A stretch of DNA of 64,000 nucleotides, from assembly GCA_958510875.1 (NCBI GenBank), contig OY294067.1, positions 197,901,401 through 197,965,400 on the forward strand. The letters are read 5' to 3'. Under the pieces are notes generated by a model, which was not told where the DNA came from, did no database searches, and saw only the letters and a list, made by a program, of their open reading frames with translations. Source of the stretch: Endomychus coccineus. Lineage: Eukaryota; Arthropoda; Insecta; Coleoptera; Endomychidae. Of the stretch, positions 21,288 to 34,140 are shown piece by piece. Numbering within the stretch: position 1 is the first letter of the stretch; each line of letters starts with the position of its first letter. Position numbers and translations under genes: made by a program.

Positions 21288-22179
21288 TATCTGATTTTAT
21301 GATACAGGTTCACTCATATGTTGTGGATTATTAGTACTAGATCTGATTTCAATTTCAATTATTTTCAATCATTCCAATCATCAACTCATTCTTCGTATTG
21401 AGGATTTGCGGTTCTGTTATTCAAATTCAGTAACTCTAATTTTCTTAATTCATACCCTTTGCTCAATACAGTATTGTTGCCATTGGGAGAGAGAACGTCC
21501 TTTTCCAACAAATACATTTCCTTCCAATGAAATTTTCATATCTTAGCAGATTTTTTTACGGAGATTTTGAGGTATTCATTAACTTGATGTTTTAATTTTT
21601 TAAGCCTTGGCTCTGTATTATAATTTCTGTTTCATGGTAAATAGTCATTCAATTAATATGTTGAGCTGAAGTTTCTTCGAACTCATCACCTTCTTCCTTA
21701 AGTTTTTCATCCAATTCTAATACATACTCAATGTCAATATCCTTATTCGAATCAATTTGTTCTTCACAATAGAATTTGAGCATCTTACAATACAATTCGA
21801 GGCATTTCATTCCTGTTGGGGATATCCTTGTACATCACTTACACAGTATTTGTAAACAGCAGTTGCACTTGAAATGGGATATATGATCAACACTTACATC
21901 ATAGAGATAAAACAACATGATCAAATATTTTGAATAAATATTCGGAAACGATTGTTTGGAGGCTCAAATTTCGGAGAATGCTCCGCTCAATCCAATGATA
22001 AGCTCATGTATTCGGTCGCGAAATTCAGCTTAGCAGAAAAGATTTCAGTATGTGATATAGTTGGAACCGATTATTCTGGTGATTGTGAGTCATCAGCTGA
22101 GTGATCACTTTCATCTTTCATAGATAATAATGAACATGCAGAAAACTAAGATGAAGACGACAAATAAAAAGGAGTTGAT

Positions 22180-23240
22180 AACATGGGAGAAGGCGACAAC
22201 GTGAAAGAAAATGGTTCTAATTCAAGGAATAACAGAAGCAGAGATCTTCCAGAATATAGAAGGGAGAAGGATGAAAATTCATTAAAATATCCAATTCAAA
22301 GGTCTACACCCAGATTTGCAATGAGTTTTCTCTACGTTGAAGAGTCGATTTGATCTTTCCAAGCAGATGATAGGTAGTTATCTCACATCAAATTGGATAT
22401 CAGATTTTGAAGGGATATGCTCATAACGTGAGACGTTGATTTTCGCTGAATAATCATTAAGAGAGCTTAATTATTCATACAAGGTGGAACAGAAGAAACA
22501 TTATACGTGAATATATCTATGGTTCCTGCGTTGATGTAGTGTGAAATAATTCTGAATTTCGGAAGTTGGAGAACTTCAATACCTGTAGCATTTGAATCAG
22601 ATGATAATTCTAATAAATTGTTCCACCATAATTTGGCATTCTCAAAACTATATTTCAGAATGACACAATGTAGTGGAAATGTTGCACTACAATCTGGCAT
22701 TCTGAAACTATCTATTATCATTTTCTTCTGAAACTTAATACAAATGAAGATATCATTATAACCATAATCAGGCATAGAACAGTGTGAAATGAGCTATTAT
22801 TTAAGATAAGGATCAAGAATGAAGGAACGGTACAAAATATCTCCCGAAAATAAAAGAGTTAGCCAGGACAGGAAATATTGAGAAAGATGATATATTTTGA
22901 TATATTGTTGACAGAATTCCAGATAAACCTACAAATAAAACTTGTCTCGTATGGAGCAAAAACTATTAGAGAATTCAGAGAAAAGTTAGATGTTCCCTGC
23001 AAGAAAGGGGATAGAAAATAGATCAAGACTGAAGGTTTTGTGAAAGGGAAGGCTAAGTAGAAGATAAATGCATAATTCAAGAAGTAACAAGAAACACAAT
23101 GATTTGTTATTATAATTGTGGTGAAGTTAGCCATCAGAATGTGGTCACAACATCAAGGGTACCTGATGTTTTAAGTACAATTCTTGCCGCTACTAGTGTA
23201 GTGGCCAATAAATTGAGTTCAATTGAGTATGGCGAACGCA
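22180..23240 (+). pseudogene. Decayed Gypsy gag
   Basis: Plus strand, many frame changes. Readable pieces are an N-terminal Asn/Arg-rich start (MGEGDNVKENGSNSRNNRSR), a capsid C-terminal piece near 22900-23000 (YIVDRIPDKPTNK, then GAKTIREFREKLDVP), and zinc knuckles near 23100-23190 (CYYNCGEVSHQN, then GHNIKGT and CFKYNS). The CFKYN knuckle also occurs in the fragment at 10824-11375, so both probably belong to one family. No pol follows. Confidence 0.6.
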
Positions 23241-24828
23241 AAATATTCAATATAATATAACGTAATAATCCAAAAAATTTCTAGTTTTGGGTCACTTGAA
23301 TTATAAACTCAACATAACGTATTCGGGGCACTTACTTCTGGGCCAGCAAGGAAGTGTACTTAGCGACGTAAAAACAGCACGAGGCCAGTGAATCATTGTC
23401 CCTGAGTCAGGACAGAATCCACGTCTAGTTGAAAGGAATCTTCACGGACTATTATTGTGCCTTGTCTTATTCTCGAAGGTCGCCTCAATAACATATGGGC
23501 GGAGTCTGCCCCCGATGTTCTAAATTAAACAAAATTTTATAAGCTTAGCACGTGGGGTGGCGCCCGTTCGCAGGTTTCATAAAAACCAATTACCTTGAGA
23601 AAGAAAGAGAGTCACCACCTACTCGTTCGGTGAGCTAATCTTCTTGTTCAGTCTGTTTTTACTCCCTAAGGAATAATCCAATGCTTCCATCATCTCAAGT
23701 AATATATATTTTACCTAGATTCCACACGCAAGGTAATTAAAATATTTTTGATTCCTTCTCCATCGTTGTTGATATAATATTTATATGAAATTATAAGTAA
23801 TTCCATAATCATGCCAAATGGAATTTTTGAGTCAAGTTAAGCTATGTTCCTGATATAATATTTTGTTGGAATCAACTAATATCCTGTTTGTCAGTATTAA
23901 AACAAATCAAATTCAAGTAACTAGATATAGATTGAATTAATTTATTAATCTGTGTTCATATACGTGTATGGGACAACAGAGAAATCCTTTAATTTCATTT
24001 GACTCCAGAAGAGTAGAACTTAAGTTAAATTCTGCTTGTAGTATTGTAAAAGATAGGTACTCGGAGCTGTAGGTAACTTGCTCACGGGTAGCTTGAAGCA
24101 TTGAATTGGCACATAGAATCCAGTTGTGAAGCAATATCAAAATAAGTACTTGTGCAACAGGAATTATTTGTTCCTAGGGGTTGAACAGGGCTGATTTGTG
24201 CTCATATTTCGCTTTCGGCGGAAAGTATTAGCTACCTATAAATCATCTTGTGACAGTTCGATAACACCCATAATTCAATCCGACGTATCACTCGAATTTG
24301 TAAATTCTCTATCCCTTACATCTACGAAGGATTCTAGAAGAAATTGTGCTATCAGACTAGATCAAGTTGAGTGCATTTTGATTGCCAGAGAACCGCTGTT
24401 AGGTTGAATCCAACCTCTGAGTCGACGATATGATATGAAGTGGTTATTAAACCTTCATATCATACTCCGCCCGCCAATTTTATTCTGTTATTATGTTTTT
24501 TCCAGCCATGTATGTTCGAGTGTTCAATTGTAACTCCGCTCTTCGGAGATCACTTAGAAGGAAGGTGCGTTGTCAAACAAGAGTAGGTACTCTCTTGCTG
24601 GCGAAAAGGGTAGAGCTAGCGACATTGATAACTTTTTCCTTAGGTTCCCATTTGGGGTGAACCTGAATTCGACCAGTCTTAAAAATTCATATGCTATCAT
24701 TCCCATAACCAGATTTTGGTCTAACTTGATAATTGTGCTGTTATATAATAAGTTTTGGTAACCTTCATCCAATATGTATTCATCATTAAATTTGATTAAC
24801 GTGTTTAACAGGGATATTCATAATAACC
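23241..24828. other. No recognised features
   Basis: 23280-23700 is somewhat less AT-rich and has a promoter-like look, but I could not find matching LTR ends. Short frames elsewhere show no motifs. Confidence 0.4.
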
Positions 24829-25150
24829 TGTCAGCGAATACGACCTTCAGAATGTACGCTTGAATAGATATAACGATATAATTGTACGTTATTCGAGGCG
24901 GTCCCTGAGATGGGATCTAGGCAACGTAGTCAGAAACAACTTCTAAGTGGGCTGAATTATACACCTAGTGGTGGCAGCTTCAAAGACCCTCAAGGGTATG
25001 CAGATCAACTAAGAACATAAGCCGTCTCGACAAAATCTTCAATATAACACCTCAATTAGGTATTATCGCTACCGGAAAGATTGATAATAATACTGAGCCG
25101 ACTGTTACGAGTGGAGGATAAGCGATGAGATAGGCTTTCAAACCTATATC
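24829..25150. repeat. Dispersed repeat, copy 2
   Basis: Second copy of 75-395, same orientation. Similarity ends after GGCTTTCAAACCTAT, the same boundary as in copy 1. The corresponding minus-strand frame is interrupted by stops here. Confidence 0.75.
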
Positions 25151-27890
25151 TGAGACGAATTCACCTGCTTGAAAAATTTAATTTGAAGTGGACAGAAACA
25201 TTATTGCTTCAGAAATCAGAAGTTTGGCGAGTAAGAATGAAACTTGTTTGGGAGTGAGAGCATAGAGCGGCTTGTTCCATATTGGAACTACTGCCAGTTG
25301 ATAACTTGAGTTAAAAAATATTCAAGACAATACAATAATAAATTCAATTCTTTGTGGTTTCTCTGTTTCATTTTCATTTTAGAACATGTTAACTTGTTGA
25401 ATATATCCAACATTCCAATTATTAGTATCCACAAAAATAAGAGAGAATAAGGGATTGTGCTTTTGTATATATTCGATGTCACCAAGTATATCAATAGCGG
25501 AACGAATTAGCGTCGTAAATGGAATCAAACGTACCTTTTCCATCGATTATAACGAAATTGTAAACTACTCATTCGAAGCGGTCTTACATTCCAACAATAT
25601 TAGCGCTATTATTGAATATCAGTGCAAACAAGAAATTCGTATAATAAAAAACAGATAGTCTTCGGGATATGTCATCCAGAATAATATTTCTGTATAAGCT
25701 GATTTGATTAATCTATTGATTCAGGATGATATGAAGAATATGTAAATATATGGCCATATTTATTTATAGAAATGTCGAAGTATGTTTTCTAAAATAAGTT
25801 CAAACGCCCCTCTATATGCCTAGCAATAAACATGTTTCTTTTTTGTAGCAGAGCTTTAAATAGATGGTTCAGGATGGTACGAGTGATTGTTACACAATTA
25901 CTAGATTTGATACGAGAATTTTACGTGTTGATTCGAGTTCGTTAGAATCGAGTTTGATTAGAGATAGCTTGCTTGGTGGGTATATATATTTCAAAGACAG
26001 AATGTAGATCACATTTCGCATTGATTAAAATACGGAGGGCCTAGTGAAATTAAATTATCCGAAGTAACAAGATACCTACTCCAGCTGCTTGCCTATGCGG
26101 TCCGTAAATCACATATTGTTTCACGGTGGCGCTAGTGAATCTCCTGGGAACTTTGTATAGAACCGTCATTCTACCATTATACTCACGATCCTTTAAAGTC
26201 CATAAGAGAATGAGTGCGGCTTACCTTCATTAAATAAGTGATTCTCCTCTATTATAGCATCTTGACAAAATTCGAGGTATTCGTAGAGATTTCCATTTGA
26301 TAACGTGAATCACCCAAAGTATTTGTATCGTTGGAGGAGTTAACTCCTAACTCCGCAGTAAGTGAACACCTGTATGGGTATTTCTTTTTCTACTCTGCAG
26401 AATCTACACGTCCTATGATTCACTGGGTCTATTGACAAATGACTGTTGGTTTGCAATATCAATTCATGAATCTTTTTGTGATTCTCATCCATCAAATTAG
26501 TGGAAATCAAACTTTCAATCATTTTATCTGAATGGAATGGTAGAATCCCTAGGTTGGAAGTAATTCATTCATATAGGTACCTACATACTATATATTGAAT
26601 TCATTACGTTAGTCTTAACTTATTTAGTGCTGTCTGTAATACAAGACCCAACAGCATCAGGGTTATACCTAATAATCCTGAGAAGTCCTAATAGATTTAA
26701 TATGCTCACTTTGTTGTGATTACAGAAGATTTGCACCTGAAGCTTCTTACACTACGAAAATATGGAATGTTCATAGAATTCTTTCGGCTGATAGATAGAA
26801 AACGAAACAGTCGTCAAAATAGCATGACTATCATGACGTTTTGGCGACGAAAATTGAGCAACCAGCCGTAACGGGTGCTCAGAAAAGATTGTTATTCACA
26901 AAATTGATGCTAATACATGAAACACGAAAACGGTATTGTTTTGTTCCTTTGAGAAACAATTCCGGTTTTCATTCAGCAATCAGAAATGATTCTTGGAGAA
27001 CTATTAATTACTTGTAGATAATTGATCAGAATTCAAGAACGCTTGTTAGAGGTACCGTCGCGCGGGATATTAGAGGGATGTCAGAATTAGGATAGAACAC
27101 AAATTGTTAGAACAATATACACATATACAACAGCAACAAATTAATGTTATCAAGCATCACATTATTATTCGGAAATCTGAACGCGTTTTCATCAATTATG
27201 TTCCACAATAGGAAAGGCCAAAATATGTATTTAGATTTCCAAATATATCGTGTGACGTTACAGTATAATTATTTGAAGCTGTTGTATCCCCTAATGAATA
27301 ATTGCATAGAATCAGCCATTACGTGATGAAAATCAATTCTTATTCTAAATAAAATAACTAATAAAAGTTCACCAATGTAATAAATAAATATAACTGTAGT
27401 TATAAACAGTTGAAAATTTTCCCTTTTTACATTTGGCTGATTGAATATTCCATTCACTACCAGCTTATAGTTCAATCCTCCATGGGTTATAGCCAATTCT
27501 AATAACAATTCAATCTAAGATTATCAATAAAGTTGTCTATTAGGAACTCCTTTGATAAATGATCTGTCAAAACATAGGAAAGTGTTCTCTCTAATAGATA
27601 TTTGGAATATTTGATACAGAAAAATAACTGATAACTTACTACCAGTATCATAGTTTTTTTGGTGGCAGAGCTAAATTTTTCGGAAGGGAAGAGAGTAGTT
27701 CCCATTCAGTATTATTTAATTTCTGAACTATTGCTTCAACAGATAAACTCAAGACTAGTTAATGTCAATGGTGCGTTTGTATTGGATGGAATGTGACGTA
27801 TGATAAAACATTTTTTGACTTTTTGGAAATAAGTATCTCAAATTTCGTACCAATTTGGAATAATATGGTTTCATGAAGAAGAGAGAAATA
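25151..27890. other. Mostly unannotatable AT-rich DNA
   Basis: One faint signal: the minus frame 26340-26522 has CRFCRVEKEIPIQVF-TYC, resembling the Cys/His tail after RNase H in some LINE proteins. Everything else appears to be chance frames. Confidence 0.35.
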
Positions 27891-27895
27891 ATTTG

Positions 27896-28900
27896 CTAAA
27901 TAAGGAATGGACCTATGGAAAAATTAACTAAGCCAATGAATCTTTGTAAAACTTTAATTGTTGTAGGTGTGGGATATGTTTTAATACTCTCGATGTGATC
28001 TAAGGAAGGTGATATTTCTTTACCTGAAATGTCATGACCTGAAAAGTTAAGTTTTCCCACGCCAAAAACGCATTCAGAGGGATTAATATTGATAATCAAC
28101 TAATCTTGTGGAAAGGATTCTTGAATGCTTAATACGTTCTTCAGTTATAAGAATATAGTCAATGTAGCTAGACACAAAATCAAGTCCTGTTGTTATTACA
28201 CTTAAAAACTTTTTAAATGTTCGATCAGCGGAAAAGTAATCGATTGAATGTAAAAAGTTCAAATGGGATGATAAATCACCCCCCTCCCCCCCATCATCAC
28301 AATCGGATTTAGGAACCATAAATATATTGGTAAAGATGCATATTGACAAATCCTTCGATTCACCATGTATACAAATTCTGGTTTTACAATTCTGAATTTC
28401 ACTGGGTGTTATATTCGGGGTTTGAGAAAGGGTAATGGTCAACAAGTAGGGATATTGTGAACGATATTATGTTTGATTGGAAGATCATAATTTGGCTTAT
28501 CTATTAATGATGGAGACTCTCCCAATAATTTTGTAAATTTATTTTCAATTGCAAAAATTGTTGGCGAAGGAAAATTAGAGTATAACATAGAATTTATTGT
28601 TAAGTTTGTCATTGAATCTACTAATCTTTCATCTTTCATGCCAACCACTGAGCCGAATTTTGATGCATCTTTCTGCTGCTATAATAAAATGTGAAGTAAA
28701 ATCTCTCCTTAACCCTAAATCAAATTTCAGTTATTTTGAACCAAAAGTTGGAATATGAGATCCGTTAGCTGCTAATAATGTCCAGTCAGATTGTTTTCAA
28801 TTTATGACCAAAAAATGAGAAATTCAAGAAACATCTGCACCTGCTTTGACTAAAATGATTAAATTGTTATTATGATCCTTAATAAAAAGACGTCGATTTG
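27896..28900 (-). pseudogene. Decayed Ty3/Gypsy PR-RT fragment
   Basis: Minus strand, in coding order from 28900 downward: protease traces (RRLFIKD, LVKAGADVS, LLAANGSHIPTFG, LGLRRDFTSHF), the linker to RT (GESPSLIDKPNYDLPIKHN near 28500), RT with SSYIDYILITEE near 28160, where YVDD is expected, then INPSECVFGVGKLNFSGH and LQRFIGLVNF (27896-28099). Stops and indels break it, and RNase H and integrase are missing. The protease-RT pattern differs from both other Gypsy elements here, so a third lineage is represented. Confidence 0.82.
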
Positions 28901-29039
28901 TCGGATGACTAGAATTTGTCGTCGTTATGCTAGACCTATTAAGTTTTTCCAAATTGATCGTTTTTTATCATATGTACATGCCTTAACATATTTATTTGCT
29001 TTTGCAAATTGAATAAACCATGCCTCCGAGCTCATAGCT

Positions 29040-30262
29040 GATTATTGTGAAGTTCAAAAGTTCGAGTTATCCGTCGGGATGTTCACAATCCTTCTTGATC
29101 TCACCGATTATTGACAGATTTATTACTCCGTTTGAAATACAAATGCTCTTTTTTATCCAACCGAAAACTGTACACTGTCATCAATGGGAACTCCTCGGAA
29201 CATGGTGAGGTTGTTGGTGGAGTTCCACAGGGATCTGCCCTCGGTCCGCTACTATTCCTTATTAACATTAATGATCTGGTTCAGGCGGTGGGAGCGGCTG
29301 ATCTCCTGCTCTTTGCTGATGATACCAGTATGATTCGAAGCGAGAATAACGAAAAAGATTTGGTGGCTAGCTTGAGTGATTCTCAAGAAAGTCTTTTCGA
29401 ATGGTTTTGTGCAAATGAAATGTCCGTAAACCTTGACAAAACTGGTGTAATATTATTCACACACAGAAACATTACTTTTGAAAACCCTGACTATATAAAG
29501 TTTTTGGGTGTCTTATTTGATCCAGTTCTTAGTTGGGAATGTCATGTTGATAGTGTAGCTAACAATATCTTAAAGAATATTTTCTTGATAAGAAATTCAG
29601 TAAACTACTTGCCTGAGGACGCGATGCGCATGGCATACTTCTCCCTTATTCAGTCGCATATGTCATATGCCCTGACAGGCTTGGGAAATTTATCTCATTC
29701 GGATAGGATTTTTCGCTTTCAAAGAAAAATGCTGAGAATCTTAGCAAATAACGTTTTAGAGATGACGTTAGAAACAGTTTTATTGATTTCAAAATCTTGG
29801 CTTTTCCGTCACTTTATATTTATAATTGCATACTAATGGGGATGTCGTCTAATACACATGTTTTTAATAATAATCTGCATAATTATAACACTAGATGTTG
29901 CCATAATAATCATGTTGACTATTTAAGATTGAATTCGAGTCGCTGTTCTGGTGACTAATATAGTAAAATATTTATGAACAAGCTACCCAAGAAACTAAAA
30001 GAGTGCTCACTCAATGTTTTCAAACACACATTAAAAAAATTCTTCCCCAATCATGCATTTCAGTCGATAAGAGAATTTTTGTTGCCCCAGTGGCCTATTG
30101 ATTGTTTCAAATATTTTGGAATGGGTTTATGTAAATTTTGTATGGCATGTCATACATGTCCACTCAGATTTGTTATGTCCCTGTGTTCCATATAAATTAT
30201 AATTATAAATGTATTTGACAAATGTAAACAATAGTTTATACATGTAATAAATACTCTTACTC
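29040..30262 (+). pseudogene. 5'-truncated LINE with RT domain
   Basis: The 241-codon frame 29111-29836 carries RT motifs GGVPQGSALGPLLF (about 36-49) and LLFADDTSMI (FADD at 68-71), then the thumb-like segment IKFLGVLFDPVLSWECHVD, typical of Jockey/CR1-like LINEs. A second frame, 29974-30195, continues the C-terminus (MNKLPKKLKECSLNVFKHTL). Stops at 29836 and after separate the parts. The 3' tail runs into AATAAATACTCTTACTCTC at about 30245-30262, where the next element begins. The endonuclease and RT start are gone, as is usual for 5'-truncated insertions. Confidence 0.85.
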
Positions 30263-30276
30263 TCAGGTACTCTTAC

Positions 30277-31213
30277 GGGGAATCGTAGCAGCTCCCCTTA
30301 TCGATTAACGCATGTCTCAGGGTCGTTACTAGAAATTATGTGAGAGACAGGGTTCCGAGCTGGATGAAATATGTTCGATTAATCATTTCTAGCGCATGAA
30401 ATGATCTTTCCAGTATATTTTCACCAGTTTCGGCATTATCCAGGACCAACGACGTGGACGTAGTGATTATTTGGCTCCTCGTTTCTTTCTTACATGTTTA
30501 TATGAGGCAAAAAGTATTCATAGTTCTGAAGGATTCCGATAGGGTGGCAAAATTATGAAACAATAAATCAAAAAAAAACAACGCAATGGCAATTGTAATT
30601 TTGAAAATTCCAATAGGTGACAAGAATCGCAAAAGGCTTTGGATGCTCTAAATGTGATTCTGTTACATTGAAGATTCATATTTTGATAAGTCATGTTGAA
30701 GATTGTCTCCAAGTCATAGAAAATAATGACGGATTAGGTAATTGGTCGGAGCAAAGTGGAGAGTCACTACATTGCAAATTCATGCAAACTTGGGAGCATC
30801 ATAAAATGGATATAATCCAAGATGGAATATATGTGGAAAAATTTTTCAAGGCAGTTGTAGAATTTTCATCGCTAAATATACAATGAAGGTTCCTGAGTTA
30901 TTTATCTTCTATGCGATGAATAAGACGAAATTTTGTTCTCATTTGATTATTCAATAATTTGAAATTTTGAGAAACAAATATAAGAAGAAAACACAAAAGA
31001 AGAATTGAAAAAACGAGAGGTCAGATGACTTCTACGTTCACGTCATTGGTCCTGGGTTATGCCGAAAGTGCTAAAAATATACTGAGAAGATTATTCAATG
31101 TACCAGGAATGATTGATCAAACATATTTCATCCAGCTGGGCACCGTGTCTCATACATAATTTGTAATAACGACCCTGATATATGTGTAATCGATGAGGGG
31201 AGCAGCTAAGATT
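30277..31213. mobile_element. DNA transposon with ~235-bp inverted repeats
   Basis: Left arm 30277-30512 and right arm about 30990-31213 are reverse complements at about 80% identity (landmarks AGCAGCTCCCCT, CAGGGTCGTTA, GAGCTGGATGAAATATG, CCAGGACCAA). The interior holds one transposon-like frame (30617-30886). The size, ~0.94 kb, suggests an internally deleted, non-autonomous copy. Target duplication not resolved. Confidence 0.75.
30617..30886 (+). pseudogene. C-terminal fragment of a transposon protein
   Basis: 89 codons inside the inverted-repeat element. The segment LKIHILISHVEDCLQ, then GLGNWSEQSGESLHCKFMQTWE and a following FFKAVVEFSSLNIQ, resembles the C-terminal part of insect transposon-encoded proteins I have seen as unnamed hypotheticals; I cannot name the superfamily. 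Being enclosed by long inverted repeats supports a transposase origin. The N-terminal and catalytic parts are absent. Confidence 0.45.
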
Positions 31214-31450
31214 TCGTGTTCTGGAAATTCAGAATTCAGTGATTGAGATCAATTTCCAGAAGGATCATGTGACTACATTTATTATTCTCAAAATTGTATC
31301 CAATATTTGATATTTCGTCTAGCTGAGCCCCTCCTTAAAGCATACGGCCCTGACATATGTATTTATCAAAGAGAGGAGCAGCTGAGATTTCGCACTTTGA
31401 AAATTTGAAATCTGGGAGTGATATGAAATAACTTTCTGAAGGTTGCACTT
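31125..31450. repeat. Two diverged direct units overlapping the transposon end
   Basis: The sequence from GACCCTGATATATGTG through GAGGGGAGCAGCTAAGATTTCG recurs ~190 bp later as GGCCCTGACATATGT...GAGAGGAGCAGCTGAGATTTCG. This looks like tandem duplication of the transposon terminus or a second end of the same family. Confidence 0.65.
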
Positions 31451-33332
31451 GGCTACGTTTTTATAATACATAACACTGCTTCAGGAACACTGTCTAAGCT
31501 ATATCTAATTGGATAGCTCACTATAAATCATAGGAAACACAATCTACATCATAGATGAAATAAACGAAACACAATATAGAAAATAAAATAACATTTGAAT
31601 AAAATATCAAACTTTTTGACACCTCCACACGCCTTGGAAAACTTCAGGAGAAGCTATAAAAATAATGGTATATATTAATATGATATGCATGCGTCTCTTG
31701 AACTTTTGGAGATTTGTAGAATATAAGGTAACGTTCATTTATTATATATAAGTTAGGAATGGGAGTATATAAAAACTTGAGAAGGTACATAGGAATAATG
31801 TGGAATATAAGCTATAAATAGTTCAATGATAACATATCATATATTAAATTGTAGGGAAAGTAACAAGGAATCATAATTTTCAACAACATTGACATAATAA
31901 AGTAAAATCAAAAGAGAAATTTGAAAATATTTTCACATCTATCAAATTAACTGAATTTTAGGAATAGGTTAAGTTAAATAGATAATATCAAGTATTATAA
32001 ACCAATAGATACAATTCGTATAACAAGAACATGTCAAGATATTAATGAGGAAGGGTCATATAAAGCCATAAAAGTCAATTGTACAGAAAATCGAAGATTC
32101 GAGAAATTCAAATTACATGATTGGATTTGAAAAACATGAGTGATGAGGAGAGTTTTCTGTTTGCTCAGATAATCGGAAGAGGTTGTCAATGAGCGTCTTT
32201 TGAATTCACAATTTGATTTCGTCAACGAAAAATTTATATATTGTCACATAAATTTACCTATCAAATACAAGATAGCTAGTATCAAAACTAATCGAACAAT
32301 ATAATCCAATTGGAAGAACAAATCAAGCATCCTGTGAATGAATAATGAGATGGATTAGAGAATAGAAATCTCAACACATGTAACAAAGTTCAAAGTTGGA
32401 GCATCATTTGGAAATATAGTTCACAATTTTCAAGAGAGGATCTAATTGAATATTCAAGAACACCATAACCACTAACTGTGGGTTGTTGGATAAATTATTC
32501 ATATGTTGACTTGAAGAGTAATAATGTATAGAGCATAACTGGTTGTGTAAAATTTTACATTTAACATGAGGTACAGAGTCATCTTATCAACGTAAAGAAA
32601 AGGAACTATGTGTATAAGGAATTGTAACGGTTGACCTTCAAGAAAATTAGGAATGTGAACTACTCGATGATGGAAAAATAATTTCAATCATAAAGTTGAG
32701 AGCTTACGTGTATGGTAGAGATATTCAGAAGCTCGCTGGACGATTTTTGTGAGACGTGAAAGTGAATAAATAAGTATTTCCGCAACATCTATCTGTAATT
32801 GATTGGTACAGTGTATATTGAGTTCGTGGTTATGTAATGAAAATTAATTTTCAGGAATTGGTGAAATTTTTACTGCAAATCAAGAAAGAGCAGCCCTAGC
32901 GTGAATTGTCGTTCTGTCGCGACTATGGTTAATGTATAGGAGAAGGAAGTTATGAGACGACAATTATCGAGCAGATGAATCGGTGAGTACGAGCGGTACA
33001 TTTTACCAGTTTACAAAGATATTTTGAATGAAGTCCGTGAATCTCATCTATATCGCCGCCAGATCTAGCTTGAAGCGGAATCTCGTGAGATGACCATTTT
33101 TGCCATGCACACACCTCAAGTGCTAAAAGTACAAGCACTTGATTTTTGCGAATTATGTGGTCGGATTTGAGCGGGTTCGGGAGTGTGAGATATGTGGTTG
33201 ATGATATTCTCCTTCCAAGCAACGTAAAAACTGTACAATAAACCAACACTGCAGAAACACATCAGAAAGGAAGCCGGGGTCTTGGGTCACCACGTAAGGT
33301 TCTTGAGCGTCGACGACCGGTGCGACTAAGTG
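31451..33332. other. No recognised features
   Basis: AT-rich to about 32870. From 32880 to 33310 the sequence is less AT-rich, with GTGGTGACCC on the minus strand near 33300, which could be a primer-binding site of an LTR element, but no paired LTR was found. Confidence 0.35.
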
Positions 33333-33659
33333 TTACGTGACAAAATCAAACGGAATCATGTACATTGAGAAAATTAAGGATTTTGGTAACAGAAGAATAT
33401 TCTGAGTTATAATGTAAGATAGCAATCTATTGCGTGGTATGGCCCGAGCGAATGTTTTGCAATCTGATATTTCCTGAGAGAGTTTTTGATTTTTCCATTT
33501 TTTTTGCGAGCGTCCCAAAGGAAGTGCTCCATTCAATTCATGGTGCACCTCCCTCCATAAAGTGTCCTTGACATGTTTGCCCCAGATTTCCAAGGGTATT
33601 GTGTGGTCCCACAATGATGCAGGCCGAGCCTCCACTGCCTCTATTATTCTTAGGTTCAC
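33333..33659 (-). pseudogene. MADF-domain fragment
   Basis: 108 codons on the minus strand. The first ~57 residues (RIIEAVEARPASLWDHT, PLEIWGKHVKDTLWREVHHE, QKKWKN) fit the MADF/Adf-1-type DNA-binding fold: acidic start, LWD, conserved Trp near WREV, and Lys-Lys-Trp near the end. The remainder loses the pattern. MADF domains occur in insect transcription factors and in the accessory ORF of PIF/Harbinger transposons. No promoter, transposase or intron structure decides between them. It is probably a transposon-derived or processed fragment. Confidence 0.45.
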
Positions 33660-34140
33660 ATGATCCCTTCAGATCTGCAGACTTTTCTGCAGGCATTCGA
33701 ACGGCTTCAGACTATGCAAACGCAATGCAATTATATTGTTTGTATTGCAATGGGCTGAGGGTGTTATCACAGTCACTGCATTCGAAACAATACTGAAAAT
33801 ACATTAAGTTAAGTTATTTCCAAACAAAATATATAAATTTACAATGTAGATACCTCATCAGGATCAGGATTCATTTCGTACCAATTAACAATATATAATA
33901 TAAAAATGAAGGAGGAGAAGCTACACAAACAAGCACATAACCCGAGTAAACAAAGTATAATAATGAGGTTTACTCTTATTTTTTTACAACTTTTATCCCT
34001 CAGCACATGCTCGACCCATTAATTTGCGCGAAAGCTCGCATAATTATGTAATTATCTCAAGATTCACACTTCTAGATTTCAAATCTTGCGTATTCGTAAG
34101 AAATTGAACAACCGTCTTTCACCATTTAATAATCTATCTT

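Noticed and set aside
23280..23700. Solo LTR after the gag remnant.
   Set aside because: I could not find paired ends, a target duplication or a second copy.
32880..33310. LTR/leader of another retrotransposon (minus-strand GTGGTGACCC as primer site).
   Set aside because: No matching LTR, polypurine tract or gag motif nearby; a single short match is not enough.
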